From the NCBI GenBank assembly GCA_030686115.1, contig CP131612.1, forward strand, positions 310,001-374,000: DNA of 64,000 nucleotides. The letters are read 5' to 3'. The position numbers and the translations under genes were made by a program. Positions 26,865 through 37,802 of this stretch are shown here, one piece after another. This DNA comes from Psychrobacter cibarius (lineage in GTDB: Bacteria > Pseudomonadota > Gammaproteobacteria > Pseudomonadales > Moraxellaceae). The notes under the pieces were generated by a model. That model did no database searches, was not told where the DNA came from, and saw nothing but the letters and a program-made list of their open reading frames with translations. The number at the start of each line of letters is the position of its first letter. Position 1 is the stretch's first letter.

Positions 26865-28126
26865 CAGCTAATATCCTTTTGAGCAGCTAAACGGGTAGCT
26901 TGATGATTGGCTTCATCATCAAGCGTACCGTCTTCTGGTAGTACCCACTCCCAGCCATCGACCCATGATACTTTGACACCTTCATATAACTTGTAATCAA
27001 AGCTTGGATCATCCTCATCAAAGAATTCAGAAGCCTTAATAATGTGACCGTTTGCTAATTCAATAATCGAATCTAAGGTGCTACCTTTATAGTTGCTTTC
27101 AATCACTCGCCCGAGCAAGCCACCATGTTCTTTATCATTGGGGTCATAAATTCGCAAATCTTCAGGACGTAGCAATAAATTAACGATATCGCCCACTTGT
27201 ACATCGTTAGCAAAATCAGGGCGGCGTAGATTGCGTAAGGTGGTCGGACCGTCTTGCGCTTGTGCTTCACAAACTTCGACTTCGATACGACCATTGGTCA
27301 CGCGACCGTCGCGATCTGGTTGCTCAGGGTAAACGCCTTTGACTTCCGCTTTAAACAAATTGGTCTCACCGATAAACTTGGCGGTAAATAAATTCGCCGG
27401 CGTTTCATAAATCTCAATAGGCGTGCCGATTTGCTGAAAAGTGCCATCTTTCATCACGGCGATACGATCTGACATTGATAGCGCTTCTTCTTGATCGTGG
27501 GTGACAAATACAAAAGTGATGCCAAGCTCTCGTTGCAGCCGTTTAAGCTCAGATTGCATTTGTAAACGCAGTTTATGATCGAGTGCAGATAGTGGCTCAT
27601 CAAGTAGCAACAGTTTAGGACGATTGATGACGGCTCGTGCAATGGCGACACGCTGCTGCTGACCACCAGACAAGTCTTGTGGTCTGCGATTGGCTAAATG
27701 CTCCAGCTGTACCATGGCGAGCATCTCGCGCACGCGGGTTTGAATCTCATCTTTGGGTACTTTTTTGAGCTTAAGCCCGTAAGCAACGTTTTGCGCGACA
27801 CTCATATGTGGAAACAAGGCATACTGCTGAAACACTGTGTTCACGGGACGTTTATCCGCTGGCAAGCCTGCCATCTGTACGCCGTCTAGATAAATTGCCC
27901 CAGCGTTTGGCTGCTCAAAACCAGCGATTAGGCGCAGTAAGGTTGTTTTACCGCAGCCTGATGGACCAAGCAGCGTCAAAAATTCACCGTGCTTGATATC
28001 AAGATTGATGTCTTTTAATACTTCAGTTTGATCATAGGTTTTTTTTAGACCAGTCAGTTGCAGTAGTACTTTGTCATCTTGAGGTGATGCAGAGGCTCTG
28101 TGCATATTTGGCGGTGAATTGGTCAT
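26864..28126 (-). CDS. potG: Polyamine ABC transporter ATPase (PotG/PotA-like)
   Basis: A 420-residue ATP-binding subunit with Walker [11 protein letters not shown]-loop [12 protein letters not shown], signature [14 protein letters not shown], Walker [13 protein letters not shown] and the switch His in [10 protein letters not shown], followed by a C-terminal TOBE regulatory domain ([26 protein letters not shown]). It is about 40 residues longer than E. coli PotG/PotA, at both ends. AGGAATAA precedes the ATG. It leads the potGHI operon, which has no substrate-binding protein gene on either side within the window. Confidence 0.92.
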   Translation of the reverse strand: MTNSPPNMHRASASPQDDKVLLQLTGLKKTYDQTEVLKDINLDIKHGEFLTLLGPSGCGKTTLLRLIAGFEQPNAGAIYLDGVQMAGLPADKRPVNTVFQQYALFPHMSVAQNVAYGLKLKKVPKDEIQTRVREMLAMVQLEHLANRRPQDLSGGQQQRVAIARAVINRPKLLLLDEPLSALDHKLRLQMQSELKRLQRELGITFVFVTHDQEEALSMSDRIAVMKDGTFQQIGTPIEIYETPANLFTAKFIGETNLFKAEVKGVYPEQPDRDGRVTNGRIEVEVCEAQAQDGPTTLRNLRRPDFANDVQVGDIVNLLLRPEDLRIYDPNDKEHGGLLGRVIESNYKGSTLDSIIELANGHIIKASEFFDEDDPSFDYKLYEGVKVSWVDGWEWVLPEDGTLDDEANHQATRLAAQKDIS

Positions 28127-28242
28127 AATATTTATTCCTACGTGTCCGACATCGCAGTACAGCTATTTATTTAGGACACTGTGGTCAAGGTGATTTGATA
28201 TGGATATAAGCGATGGGTGTAAACCCGATTTGGTCGCCGCGT

Positions 28243-28251
28243 ATTATAACA
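28243..28251 (-). promoter_or_regulatory. Extended -10 promoter candidate for the potGHI operon
   Basis: On the minus strand TGTTATAAT gives a perfect TATAAT with the TGn extension. No good -35 lies at 17 bases, which extended -10 promoters tolerate. The leader before the potG ATG would be about 110 bases. Confidence 0.45.
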
Positions 28252-28422
28252 AACCCTTGATATAAATCAGTGCAAGTTCGTTATAAGTTCTGCGAGCAAC
28301 ACGGTTATGCTGTCAATGGCTGTTGATGCTTGATAGTTCGGTGTTGTCTGTTTGATGCTCGGTTTTGGCTAACGCATTTCTGTTTTTCAGTTTCACTTAC
28401 AACTTTATAATTCTGTATGATT

Positions 28423-28594
28423 AGGGCGTGTCCTCAATTCAATCGATTACTTTCTAAATGGGCTAAAAATAGCTAAATTTTGCCAAACATCGTCAAATAG
28501 CTTCTTAATATCTCGATATTATGTGCTCTATTTTCCTTGTTTGACGGCAATTTATCTCATTTTTATCACCATTTTTAAAATGAGGACACGCCCT
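28423..28594 (+). repeat. MITE-like repeat family 1, near-intact copy
   Basis: 172 bases with perfect terminal inverted repeats AGGGCGTGTCCTCA / TGAGGACACGCCCT, flanked by TTA on the left and TAG on the right, consistent with a TA target duplication. It contains no open frame. The reverse complement of 51866-52037 matches it along the full length with about ten mismatches counted by eye. Confidence 0.9.
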
Positions 28595-28790
28595 AGTAAT
28601 AACTGCCATTCTATAACGATATTTAAACAAAAATTTTTATCATTTTTTGGTTTTTATTCCTATACAATCACGGTATGGCAGACAAACACAATGCGCCTGA
28701 TAGGTTGGTAGCCATTCGCAAATCTATGTTTGAATACATGTGTGGAAAGCTGTTTATAACGCTAATATTATTAATGATAAAGGATGTCTT

Positions 28791-29429
28791 ATGCCTAACG
28801 ATACACGCCCGAAAACCGGTCAAGAAGCTCTTGCGCTTTTAAAAGAAGGCAATATGCGCTACATAGATAGTTTGACCACTACTGATCCAACAATGCAAAG
28901 ACGACCTGAACTGGTTAAAGATCAAGATCCATTGGCCATTATTTTGGGTTGCTCGGATGCACGAGTACCAGTTGAGATTGTATTTGATCAAGGCTTGGGT
29001 GATTTGTTCGTTATTCGAGTCGCTGGTAATGTCGTCGCGCCTTCACAGATTGGCTCGATTGAGTTTGCGGCCGAAAAGTTCGGTACAAAATTGGTGGTCG
29101 TGCTTGGGCACTCACATTGCGGCGCTGTCACGGCTTGTGTTGAAACACTGATCAATCCTGAGAAAAACTATTCGCCCAACTTGCAGTCGATTGTCGATCG
29201 CATTCGCCCAAGCGTTTATAATTTGCATGAGCTGGCCACTGCTAATGGCCAAGATGTCGACGCAGACGAGTTGGTCGATCGCTCTATCCGCGCCAACGTC
29301 CGTATGTCAGTTAGCCAGCTCAAACATGGCTCGCGGGCATTAGAGGATTTAACCAATAGCGGTCAATTGCTGGTCGTTGGTGCAGAGTATGATTTAGAGA
29401 CAGGAAAAGTACGTTTCTTAGACAGCTAA
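28791..29429 (+). CDS. Beta-class carbonic anhydrase
   Basis: Interconverts carbon dioxide and bicarbonate. The zinc ligands are visible: Cys with Asp/Arg dyad in GCSDARVPVE, and HSHCGAVTA with the second Cys and the His. The C-terminal SQLKHGSRALEDL and VVGAEYDLETGKVRFL are typical of this family. The start at ATG 28791 follows AAAGGATG; the frame is open to 28740 but that extension has no ribosome site. At 212 residues it has the normal length. It appears to be monocistronic. Adjacent DNA upstream is a repeat copy. Confidence 0.93.
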   Translation: MPNDTRPKTGQEALALLKEGNMRYIDSLTTTDPTMQRRPELVKDQDPLAIILGCSDARVPVEIVFDQGLGDLFVIRVAGNVVAPSQIGSIEFAAEKFGTKLVVVLGHSHCGAVTACVETLINPEKNYSPNLQSIVDRIRPSVYNLHELATANGQDVDADELVDRSIRANVRMSVSQLKHGSRALEDLTNSGQLLVVGAEYDLETGKVRFLDS

Positions 29430-29581
29430 TTAATCGGTTAAATGGGTAGCACCAAGTGTGCGCTCTTACAAAACCCACTCAATGCTTTCGCGATTTTTTA
29501 TTATGATAAAAGGGTCAAGCGCGTAAAAAATATTCACACGCTTGCTTTTAAACTCTCTATTTTGTCAATATTAGGATGACT

Positions 29582-30163
29582 ATGTCTATAGCAAATACTG
29601 GCTCAGCCACTGATAATAATAACGAATCACTTATCGCTCAACCAACGAGCAGCGTCAATACCGATGGTGTGCAGCCTATCTCAGCACAGACGACAGGTTT
29701 TACTTTTAACCACACCATGCTACGTGTCAAAGATCCTGCCAAGTCGTTGGCGTTTTATACTGGTGTCCTTGGTATGACTTTACTGGCGGTCAAAAAATTC
29801 CCTGATATGGGTTTTGATTTGTACTTTTTAGCCAAGTTAACCGAAAGCGAGCGCGACAATTTGCCCGCGGGTGATGATTTGGAAATCTTTGCCTTCCGTC
29901 AACGCGGCATCTTAGAATTGACCCATAATTATGGTACCGAAACGAAAGCTGACTTTAGTTATCATGATGGTAATGGTGAGCCACAAGGTTTTGGACATAT
30001 CTGCTTTAGCGTACCTAGTCTCGATGAAGCGGTTGCTTGGTTTGATAAAAATAATGTCGAATTTAAAAAACGTCCAGAAGATGGCAGCATGAAAAACATT
30101 GCCTTTATCAAAGATGTTGATGGTTACTGGATTGAAATTGTACAAGCAGATTTAATGGGCTAG
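29582..30163 (+). CDS. gloA: Lactoylglutathione lyase (glyoxalase I)
   Basis: Converts the glutathione-methylglyoxal hemithioacetal to S-lactoylglutathione in cytoplasmic detoxification. The VOC-fold landmarks are present: FNHTMLRVKDPAKSLAFYTGVLGMTLL with the metal His, RGILELTHNYGTE with Glu, GFGHICFSV with His and DGYWIEIVQ with Glu. An insertion around FPDMGFDLYFLAKLTESERDNL and about 45 low-complexity N-terminal residues make it longer (194) than E. coli GloA (135) and closer to the eukaryote/Pseudomonas zinc type. ATG at 29582 has TAGGA upstream; an ATG two codons earlier is also in frame. Confidence 0.92.
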   Translation: MSIANTGSATDNNNESLIAQPTSSVNTDGVQPISAQTTGFTFNHTMLRVKDPAKSLAFYTGVLGMTLLAVKKFPDMGFDLYFLAKLTESERDNLPAGDDLEIFAFRQRGILELTHNYGTETKADFSYHDGNGEPQGFGHICFSVPSLDEAVAWFDKNNVEFKKRPEDGSMKNIAFIKDVDGYWIEIVQADLMG

Positions 30164-30278
30164 CTTGACAGGCTGGTACGTCAATACGCCAGTTAATCTA
30201 GGACATGCCCCAGTCAAACAATCAATTAATCGAGTGAATGGAAGCATAAAGCCAACCAACCAAAGGAGTGACATCTAG

Positions 30279-31265
30279 ATGCCTACCTCTGAGGCAGAAA
30301 CGACAGTAAATACCAATATAGCGGCTGAACCAGTGACAACAGATGTGCTGACATATCAAAGCATCATTGATTCAGCAAATGAGATAGTGGTTGGCTTTGT
30401 TGAACGCATTCCTTATTTTGTCGCATCAATTATTGTTATTCTGGTTTTTTGGTTTCTATCGATTGTCTTCAAAAAAGTGGTATACAAACTTTTAGGCAGT
30501 CGCAGTCGGCATCAGAATTTGGTTAAAGTGTTTCAGCGAGTAGGCGGCGCACTCATCATTTTTATCGGTTTTATGATTGCTATGGTGATTGCCGTGCCAG
30601 GATTTACCCCTGCTAAGCTGATTGGTGCACTCGGTATTGGTTCCGTCGCTATTGGTTTTGCCTTTAAAGATATTTTTCAAAACTTGCTCTCTGGTATTTT
30701 GCTGCTGATCTCAGAGCCGTTTCGCATCGGTGATCAGATTGTCTCAGGCGACTATGAAGGGACGGTTGAGGATATTAAAATACGCGCCACGACTATCAAG
30801 ACGTATGACGGTCGGCAAGTGGTTATTCCCAACTCTGATTTGTATACCTCAGCATTGACTGTCAATACCGCCTATAAGCAGCGCCGTTTGCAAGTGGCTG
30901 TTGGTATTGGCTATGAAGATGATATCGAAGCAGCAAAAGCTGAGATTCTACAGGCGTTAGATAAAGTCGAAAGCGTATCGAAGAAAGCGCAGCCAAGTGT
31001 GATTGCTACGGGTTTTGGTGATTCAGCGATTGATTTGATGGTACGTTGGTTTATCGAAGATGGCACTCAAGCCAACAAAGTGACCTCGATTCATCAAGTG
31101 ATCGTAGAGATTAAGAGCGCACTCGATGTAGCAGGCGTCAACATTCCATTCCCGATACGCACGATAGATTTGAGTGATCCATCAGTGACATCAATTGTGA
31201 ATAAATTGCATGAGCAAAAGGCGATCGATGTTAATAACGATGTTAATAAAGCAGCGGCAGGGTAA
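30279..31265 (+). CDS. mscS: Small-conductance mechanosensitive channel MscS
   Basis: Heptameric inner-membrane channel that opens under membrane tension in hypo-osmotic shock. The 328-residue protein has two N-terminal helices, a pore helix TM3 rich in Gly and Ala (GALGIGSVAIGFAFKDIFQNLLSGILLL), then the beta domain (GDQIVSGDYEGTVEDIKIRATTIKTYDGRQVVIPNSDLYT) and a C-terminal cytoplasmic cage. AAAGGAG precedes the ATG. The C-terminus is about 40 residues longer than in E. coli and polar. It probably forms its own transcript, ending in a bidirectional terminator. Confidence 0.95.
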   Translation: MPTSEAETTVNTNIAAEPVTTDVLTYQSIIDSANEIVVGFVERIPYFVASIIVILVFWFLSIVFKKVVYKLLGSRSRHQNLVKVFQRVGGALIIFIGFMIAMVIAVPGFTPAKLIGALGIGSVAIGFAFKDIFQNLLSGILLLISEPFRIGDQIVSGDYEGTVEDIKIRATTIKTYDGRQVVIPNSDLYTSALTVNTAYKQRRLQVAVGIGYEDDIEAAKAEILQALDKVESVSKKAQPSVIATGFGDSAIDLMVRWFIEDGTQANKVTSIHQVIVEIKSALDVAGVNIPFPIRTIDLSDPSVTSIVNKLHEQKAIDVNNDVNKAAAG

Positions 31266-31320
31266 TTTGTTTAGCACGTTATTTTAAAGAACGGTCTTTT
31301 ACACAATATTTTCGAAATAA

Positions 31321-31356
31321 AAATCCGCCATATCAAATGACATGGCGGATTTTTTT
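31321..31356. terminator. Bidirectional terminator between mscS and cytochrome c'
   Basis: AAATCCGCCAT pairs with ATGGCGGATTT around a ten-base loop; seven T follow on the plus strand and a five-T run on the minus strand. It can stop both convergent transcripts. Confidence 0.88.
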
Positions 31357-31377
31357 ACGATATCAATTTATGACAAT

Positions 31378-31848
31378 TTAGTCAGTTTTGACTTTAAAAT
31401 CGGTATGACATGATTTACAGCTGGCGCCGACTTCACCAAAGGCTGGTTTGACATCATCGATGCTAGTGGCTGTTTGTGCAGCAGCGTTCAGCTCAGCAGT
31501 GACTTTTTGAAAGTTTTCTGCTTCTGCGCGAAAACCATCGGCATTTGACCAAACGGCATCAGTCGCATTGCCAACGGCTTCTTTATTTTCAAAATGACTC
31601 CAAGGCGTAGCAGCGTCTTCTGCTAAAAATGCGGCTTGCTCTTTGAATACGGCGGCATCAAAGGTGTCAGGTGCTTTCATCATATCACCCATGACACCCA
31701 TCGCATCACCATAGCTTTTCATGCTATCTTGGCGGGCTTTTACATCAGGGTCAGTGGCAGTGCTACACGCTGTTAGACCTAGGGCGGCTGCCATCAATGT
31801 GATGCCAAAGATAGATTTTAATGATTGGTTGGTATGAAACTGTGCCAT
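31378..31848 (-). CDS. Cytochrome c' (lipoprotein form)
   Basis: A 156-residue four-helix-bundle cytochrome with the haem motif CKSCH at the extreme C-terminus (GASCKSCHTDFKVK), the arrangement specific to the cytochrome c'/c556 family. A signal sequence ends in a lipobox LTAC-STATD, so it is probably tethered to a membrane. AGGAG precedes the ATG. Members bind NO or act in electron transfer; the role here is not determined by the sequence. It faces mscS convergently and shares a terminator with it. Confidence 0.85.
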   Translation of the reverse strand: MAQFHTNQSLKSIFGITLMAAALGLTACSTATDPDVKARQDSMKSYGDAMGVMGDMMKAPDTFDAAVFKEQAAFLAEDAATPWSHFENKEAVGNATDAVWSNADGFRAEAENFQKVTAELNAAAQTATSIDDVKPAFGEVGASCKSCHTDFKVKTD

Positions 31849-32160
31849 GTGAATTACTCCTGTAAAATTGGTTAGTAGTAGGCGCGCTTATAAACGCTGG
31901 CTTTACATACTATTTTTAAGTATCTGCCCTTAAAGGCTTCTTCTAAATCGAAAGGTTTCTTTTAAATACTGCTTTTAAATAAAGCGTATTGTTATAAAAA
32001 TTACCTCATCATCTTTTGGAAACGCATTCGCTTCTAAAGGATTTTTCCAACAATAGTTTTCATTGTAACGGTTATCCGTGCAGTGGACGTAAATTTAGTT
32101 GTTATATCATCGTAATTTTTGAGTCAGTGACTTTCGCTCATATAAATTTGCGCTCATATA
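31849..32160. other. Gene-free region between cytochrome c' and hemF
   Basis: About 310 bases with the probable cytochrome c' promoter on the minus strand. It is AT-rich with short CTTTTAAATA-like direct repeats; nothing else is seen. Confidence 0.4.
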
Positions 32161-32187
32161 AAAAGGTCAGCGTGGATAGCTGACCTT
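32161..32187 (-). terminator. Terminator after hemF
   Basis: AAGGTCAGC pairs with GCTGACCTT around a seven-base loop, followed on the minus strand by TTTTTATATG. It ends the ribA-hemF transcript. Confidence 0.75.
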
Positions 32188-32246
32188 CTTGATACTCTCT
32201 AAAGACAAGCTAATAAATACCTTAGCCTTTATTATATTCACACAAA

Positions 32247-33257
<1,011 letters not shown>

Positions 33258-33272
33258 TTAGTGTATTGATGT

Positions 33273-33944
33273 CTACTTATTAAGATGTAACGCGGTATTG
33301 AAATCTTTATCTAATAAATGACCCATGCGGTCGCGCTTGGTCGCTAAATATTCAGCATTCATATCATTCACCCCAACCAATAAAGGCACGCGTTCCACGA
33401 CATTAATACCGTGCTCGGTTAGATAAGCCACTTTGTCTGGATTGTTGGTGATGAGTCTGACGGCGTCAACACCGATATGAGCGAGCATCGGGCCGCACAT
33501 ATCATAAATGCGCGCATCAGCGGGTAAGCCCAACATGAGGTTGGCATCTAAAGTATCATGACCTTGGTCTTGCAGGGCGTAAGCGCGAATCTTATTGGTC
33601 AGACCAATACCGCGACCTTCTTGGCGCAAGTATAATATCGCCCCGCAGCCAGTCTCTTGTATTGCCTGCATCGCCGTGTTGAGCTGCGGTCCACAGTCAC
33701 ATTTTAATGAGCTAAAAGCATCGCCCGTCAAGCATTCTGAATGAATACGAATCAATGGAATGGTTTTTTCTGCTCGCGTGGCGTCCGTTTGACTCGGGGA
33801 GTTGTCCGCCGTATGTTGATCGACGACAGGCAGACCGACAGTCAGCATCACATGCTCTTGACCTTCGTCGTTTTCAAAGATATGAATATCAAACTCGCCA
33901 TGACGAGTAGGTAGTTTGGCACTGGTAATAAATTGATATGACAT
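33273..33944 (-). CDS. ribA: GTP cyclohydrolase II
   Basis: First committed step of riboflavin synthesis, opening the GTP imidazole ring. The zinc-binding Cys cluster is in [20 protein letters not shown], and the catalytic region in [24 protein letters not shown] is intact. At 223 residues it is about 20 longer than E. coli RibA because of a polar insertion near residues 38-60 ([20 protein letters not shown]), between the first strands. AGGACA precedes the ATG. No RibB domain is fused. It leads a two-gene unit with hemF. Confidence 0.95.
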   Translation of the reverse strand: MSYQFITSAKLPTRHGEFDIHIFENDEGQEHVMLTVGLPVVDQHTADNSPSQTDATRAEKTIPLIRIHSECLTGDAFSSLKCDCGPQLNTAMQAIQETGCGAILYLRQEGRGIGLTNKIRAYALQDQGHDTLDANLMLGLPADARIYDMCGPMLAHIGVDAVRLITNNPDKVAYLTEHGINVVERVPLLVGVNDMNAEYLATKRDRMGHLLDKDFNTALHLNK

Positions 33945-34498
33945 TAATGTCCTGCATAAGCCGATAAGCGTGGCGGTAGAGGGTCTTTTTTAACCATATT
34001 AAAACAGCGATGACATCCTAGCTGCATGATGAAAGTAGGATTATGCCAGTATAATTCATTCGTAAAGAGTGCATGCTGATTGTCTTTATTATAAAAACAC
34101 ACAAAGTTCACAAACGACGCACGATGATTAAAGCGACAATTAAAAATAAATGCTATTATGCCATACTATTTTGACGGATACAGTGACAAGTCTTTGCCCT
34201 TACATTACTATGTCGTCACTAACATCCAATATTGATGCAGAATAATAAGGCATAATATTATCCCTTGTTATGAAAGCGCGAAAGCAAAGCTCCATCGCTG
34301 TCCATTACGGCAGCGTACGTGCTATTCGGCGCAGCTTCTATATGTTTATATAAAGACATATAGGCTGCCTGAATAAATTTATGAACAGTTATATGGTCGA
34401 TTACACCAATAATGGTGTAGATATTATTGACGTCACTTAGGTAGCATTATGCACTAAGAGGCTGTCTTGTCAGCAGATTGGTAGGTATCGTACGGTTT
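33945..34498 (+). promoter_or_regulatory. Palindrome-rich leader upstream of dxs
   Basis: About 550 gene-free bases. Three perfect inverted repeats lie in its last part: an eight-base CTATATGT/ACATATAG hairpin extended by GCAGC/GCTGC at 34331-34368, TACACC/GGTGTA at 34402-34419, and the octamer TGACGTCA at 34429-34436. The first could be an RNA hairpin, the others protein sites. No known riboswitch class was recognised. Confidence 0.4.
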
Positions 34499-36556
34499 AT
34501 GCAGCAGTCACCTCATTCCCCACAGTCTCAGTCCGTATCTATGCCAGCTGTCGATTCTGCTGCCCAGCTGTCGAATTTACAGCAGACTTATACTGTGATT
34601 CCACGCGTCCGTCCTGATACGCCTTTGCTGGATAGCATTGCAGCGCCAGCTGATCTTAATACTCTGACAACCGCTCAACTTATCACCTTGGCTGATGAGC
34701 TGCGGCTATTTCTATTGTATTCAGCAGGTCAAAGCGGTGGGCATTTTGGTGCCAATTTGGGCGTGGTTGAGTTGACCATTGCGCTGCATTACTTACTAGA
34801 TACGCCGCAAGATCAAATCGTTTGGGACGTGGGTCATCAAGCCTATGCTCATAAAGTCTTGACAGGTCGCCGTGATCAGTTGGCGACGATTCGCTCAAAA
34901 GATGGTTTGACTGCTTTTCCTGAGCGTGCAGAATCCGTTTACGATACCTTTGGCGTTGGTCATTCATCGACGTCAATCTCAGCTGGTCTAGGCATGAGCT
35001 TAGCACTGCGCTATCAAGGTCGCGCGCAAACCGTTGCTTGTATCATTGGTGATGGTGCAATGACCGGTGGTATGGCGTTTGAAGCGATGAATGATGCGGT
35101 GCAACAAGATGCGGATTTATTGGTCATCTTAAATGACAATGACATGTCGATCTCTTGCTCTATCGGTGGTTTTTCACGGCATTTAGCGATGCTGTGGGAG
35201 TCAGGATATCAGGTTGATATCTCTGATACAGGCGAGCCAGTACTATGCCAGCGCCCTGATATGCAAGGCTTTGATCGCCGTAAGCGTCACAAAGAAATGC
35301 GCGATGTGCCGCAGTTAGAAGACAATTTATTTAAAGCGATTGGTTTTACCTACTTTGGTCCGTTTGATGGTCATAATATCCCTGAGCTACTGCGGGTATT
35401 GTCACTTGCCAAGCAGATAAAAGGTCCTGTTTTAGTCCATATTTATACCACCAAAGGCAAAGGTTTTGCCCCAGCTGAGTTAGATCCTGTCGGCTATCAT
35501 GCTATCAGCAAGCTCCCTGTCGAAATCAAGAATGATACTCAGACTGTCGCCACAGAAAAATCACTGCCCAACATCAAATGTGCGTTAAAATACTCGCAAG
35601 TGTTTGGGCAATTCTTATGTGATAAGGCTGCTGATGACGATAAGCTGCTTGCCGTCACACCTGCTATGGAAGAAGGCTCTGGGATGATTGATTTTGCCCA
35701 TCAATTTCCAGAGCGTTTTTTTGATGTAGCCATCGCTGAGCAACATGCAGTCACGCTGGCTGCTGGTATGGCAACCCAAGGCGTCAAACCGATTGTGGCG
35801 ATTTATTCGACGTTTTTGCAACGTGGTTATGATCAGCTGATTCATGATGTGGCTTTGCAAAACCTTGATGTGATGTTTGCTATTGATCGTGCTGGCCTAG
35901 TCGGTGAAGACGGTGCAACGCATGCAGGCGTATTCGATTTTGCCTTTTTACGCTGCGTACCTAATATGCTGATTGCCGCGCCAAAAGACGAAAACGAATG
36001 TTACCATTTGCTCAATACGTGCTATGAATATCAAGGCTGCACAGCAGTACGCTATCCGCGCGGTGCCGGTACTGGCACAGTTATCGCATCGCCAGCACAG
36101 ACTTATAACGTTGGCGAGGCAGTGATAGAGTCGGTATTAGGTAGTGAGGGTGCGCCTAAAAAGCTGGCGCTACTCGCATTTGGTACCATGGTTGCGACGG
36201 CTCAGCAAGCGGCAGAAAGCTTAATTGACAATGATATAGCATCAGACTGTCAGGTACATGTCATTAATATGCGCTGGGTAAAACCTTTAGACACGGCATT
36301 ATTAGAAAAGTTGTTAGAGCAAGGTATTACACACATTGCGACTTTGGAAGAGCACATGATTATGGGCGGCGCGGGCAGTGCGGTAAATGAGTATTTGCTT
36401 AACGAATCACCAGCCTTTAAAGACAACCGCCCCGCCGTTATTAATGTCGGCATTCCAGATCGCTTTGTCGCCCATGGCTCACAAGCAGAGCAAATGGCTG
36501 ATTGTGGTTTAGATGTTAATGGTGTGGTAAAGCAGCTTGAACAGTTGCTGCTGTAA
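34499..36556 (+). CDS. dxs: 1-deoxy-D-xylulose-5-phosphate synthase
   Basis: TPP enzyme that condenses pyruvate and glyceraldehyde 3-phosphate to DXP for isoprenoids, thiamine and pyridoxal. Landmarks are [33 protein letters not shown], the TPP site [17 protein letters not shown] through LNDNDMSIS, the catalytic Glu in [17 protein letters not shown], and [17 protein letters not shown]. About 50 residues of Gln/Ser-rich sequence precede the conserved core. The frame starts at TTG 34478; ATG 34499 is used here, but neither has a strong ribosome site and ATG 34543 is also possible. DXP also feeds ThiG, encoded 4 kb away. Confidence 0.95.
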   Translation: MQQSPHSPQSQSVSMPAVDSAAQLSNLQQTYTVIPRVRPDTPLLDSIAAPADLNTLTTAQLITLADELRLFLLYSAGQSGGHFGANLGVVELTIALHYLLDTPQDQIVWDVGHQAYAHKVLTGRRDQLATIRSKDGLTAFPERAESVYDTFGVGHSSTSISAGLGMSLALRYQGRAQTVACIIGDGAMTGGMAFEAMNDAVQQDADLLVILNDNDMSISCSIGGFSRHLAMLWESGYQVDISDTGEPVLCQRPDMQGFDRRKRHKEMRDVPQLEDNLFKAIGFTYFGPFDGHNIPELLRVLSLAKQIKGPVLVHIYTTKGKGFAPAELDPVGYHAISKLPVEIKNDTQTVATEKSLPNIKCALKYSQVFGQFLCDKAADDDKLLAVTPAMEEGSGMIDFAHQFPERFFDVAIAEQHAVTLAAGMATQGVKPIVAIYSTFLQRGYDQLIHDVALQNLDVMFAIDRAGLVGEDGATHAGVFDFAFLRCVPNMLIAAPKDENECYHLLNTCYEYQGCTAVRYPRGAGTGTVIASPAQTYNVGEAVIESVLGSEGAPKKLALLAFGTMVATAQQAAESLIDNDIASDCQVHVINMRWVKPLDTALLEKLLEQGITHIATLEEHMIMGGAGSAVNEYLLNESPAFKDNRPAVINVGIPDRFVAHGSQAEQMADCGLDVNGVVKQLEQLLL

Positions 36557-36902
36557 GTTATACCTTTGAACGTTTTTAAGTTTTTAAACTGTCATTTGGA
36601 CAGAGTATTGGTTAAATAGATAAAAGCTCGATCGATAGAGCGAACGCCTACTTAGTCGTAGGTGCTGACTTTTTTACAACTTACGCAGTTTGTGATGACC
36701 ACCAAAATTTGGGTTGGTTTGGCGAACGTCATGGTTTTTTTCGTTTTTTATCGAACAATTTTAGTATAATGCGATCATCGCTTTTAAATGGCGCATTTTT
36801 TTAATCGTATAAATACAGTGTGATGCAGCGGCTGATTGGCATGTTGTGGGCACAGAGTTCGTCTTATTTTTGACATTCATTCATCAAGCAAATAGGTTAT
36901 TT
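36557..36902. other. Intergenic region between dxs and suhB
   Basis: About 345 bases holding the dxs terminator candidate at 36645 and presumably the suhB promoter near 36760 (a TATAAT lies in TTTTAGTATAATGCG). No gene or repeat copy was found. Confidence 0.4.
36645..36674 (+). terminator. Probable dxs terminator
   Basis: CGCCTAC pairs with GTAGGTG around a six-base loop; CTGAC separates the stem from a six-T run. The stem is short and the T run is displaced, so it is a moderate call. Confidence 0.5.
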
Positions 36903-37730
36903 ATGGAACCCATGGTCGTCATCGCAGCACGTACTGCTGAAAAAGTTGGTAAAGAGATTTTATATGCGCATCAAAACCGCCATAAAATCGAGTTGGATAT
37001 TGAGTCAAAAGGGCTTGATGGATTGGTTACCCGTATTGATCGCTTTAGCGAAGAGCTGACGATTGAAACCCTAAAAGCCAGCTATCCAAATCACTCGTAC
37101 TTGGGTGAAGAGTTTGGTATGCAAGAAGGTCGCGGTGAAGATGCAGACTGGTGCTGGATTATTGATCCGCTAGATGGCACCAAAAACTTCGTCCATGGTG
37201 TGCCGCAGTTTTGTGTGTCTATCGCCGTACAGCATAAAGGCGTAACCCAACATGGCGTGATCTATGATCCTGTCCGTGATGAGATGTTCTCTGCTAGCCG
37301 TGGTAAAGGCGCGCGCTTGAACAATCGCCGTATGCAAGTGAGCGAGCGCAAAACGATTGATGGCGGTCTATTTACCACTGGTCATCCGCTTGAGCGTAAG
37401 CGCAATGGCGAAATCATTTCTTATGCCAAGCAGCATTTTGAAAGCTTACAGAAAATCTCTGAAGCAGGCGGTCAAGTTCGTCGTTTAGGCTCAGCTGCGC
37501 TTGATTTATGTTATGTCGCTGCTGGTCGTTTTGATGGTTATTTTGAGATGTCAATTAAGCCTTGGGATATCGCGGCAGGTGAGCTTATCGTGACCGAAGC
37601 ACGTGGCGTGGTGGTTGACCATACAGGCGCACACAACTCAATGACTTCAGGCTCTATTTTCGCCTGTAACATTAAGTTATTGAAGCCATTGATGCAAGTG
37701 GTTGTCCCAACGTGGGGTGATGCATTTTAA
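36903..37730 (+). CDS. suhB: Inositol monophosphatase family protein (SuhB-like)
   Basis: Mg-dependent phosphatase of the IMPase/FBPase superfamily. Metal and substrate motifs are complete: YLGEEFG with the first Glu, WIIDPLDGTKNFVHGVPQF (DPLDGT) and the C-terminal AALDLCYVAAGRFDGYFE and WDIAAGELIVTEA with the last Asp. In E. coli SuhB also supports rRNA antitermination; whether this one does cannot be told. ATG at 36903 follows AGGTTATTT and starts the conserved region directly; the frame extends to 36846. It is convergent with the wax ester synthase gene, with a shared terminator. Confidence 0.9.
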   Translation: MEPMVVIAARTAEKVGKEILYAHQNRHKIELDIESKGLDGLVTRIDRFSEELTIETLKASYPNHSYLGEEFGMQEGRGEDADWCWIIDPLDGTKNFVHGVPQFCVSIAVQHKGVTQHGVIYDPVRDEMFSASRGKGARLNNRRMQVSERKTIDGGLFTTGHPLERKRNGEIISYAKQHFESLQKISEAGGQVRRLGSAALDLCYVAAGRFDGYFEMSIKPWDIAAGELIVTEARGVVVDHTGAHNSMTSGSIFACNIKLLKPLMQVVVPTWGDAF

Positions 37731-37769
37731 GCACCACTTAAGTATAATTATTAAGACAACTTAACACTA

Positions 37770-37802
37770 AAAAGCTGGTTCCATTATGGCGCCAGCTTTT
37801 TT
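37770..37802. terminator. Bidirectional terminator at the end of the WS/DGAT gene
   Basis: AAAAGCTGG and CCAT pair with ATGG and CCAGCTTTT, forming a two-part stem closed by a single-base loop with an A run on one side and a T run on the other. The WS/DGAT coding region ends inside the stem. Confidence 0.85.

Noticed and set aside
30199..30245. TAGGACATGCCCC between gloA and mscS, similar to a terminus of the MITE-like repeat.
   Set aside because: Only about 11 bases match, with no inner repeat sequence or opposite end.
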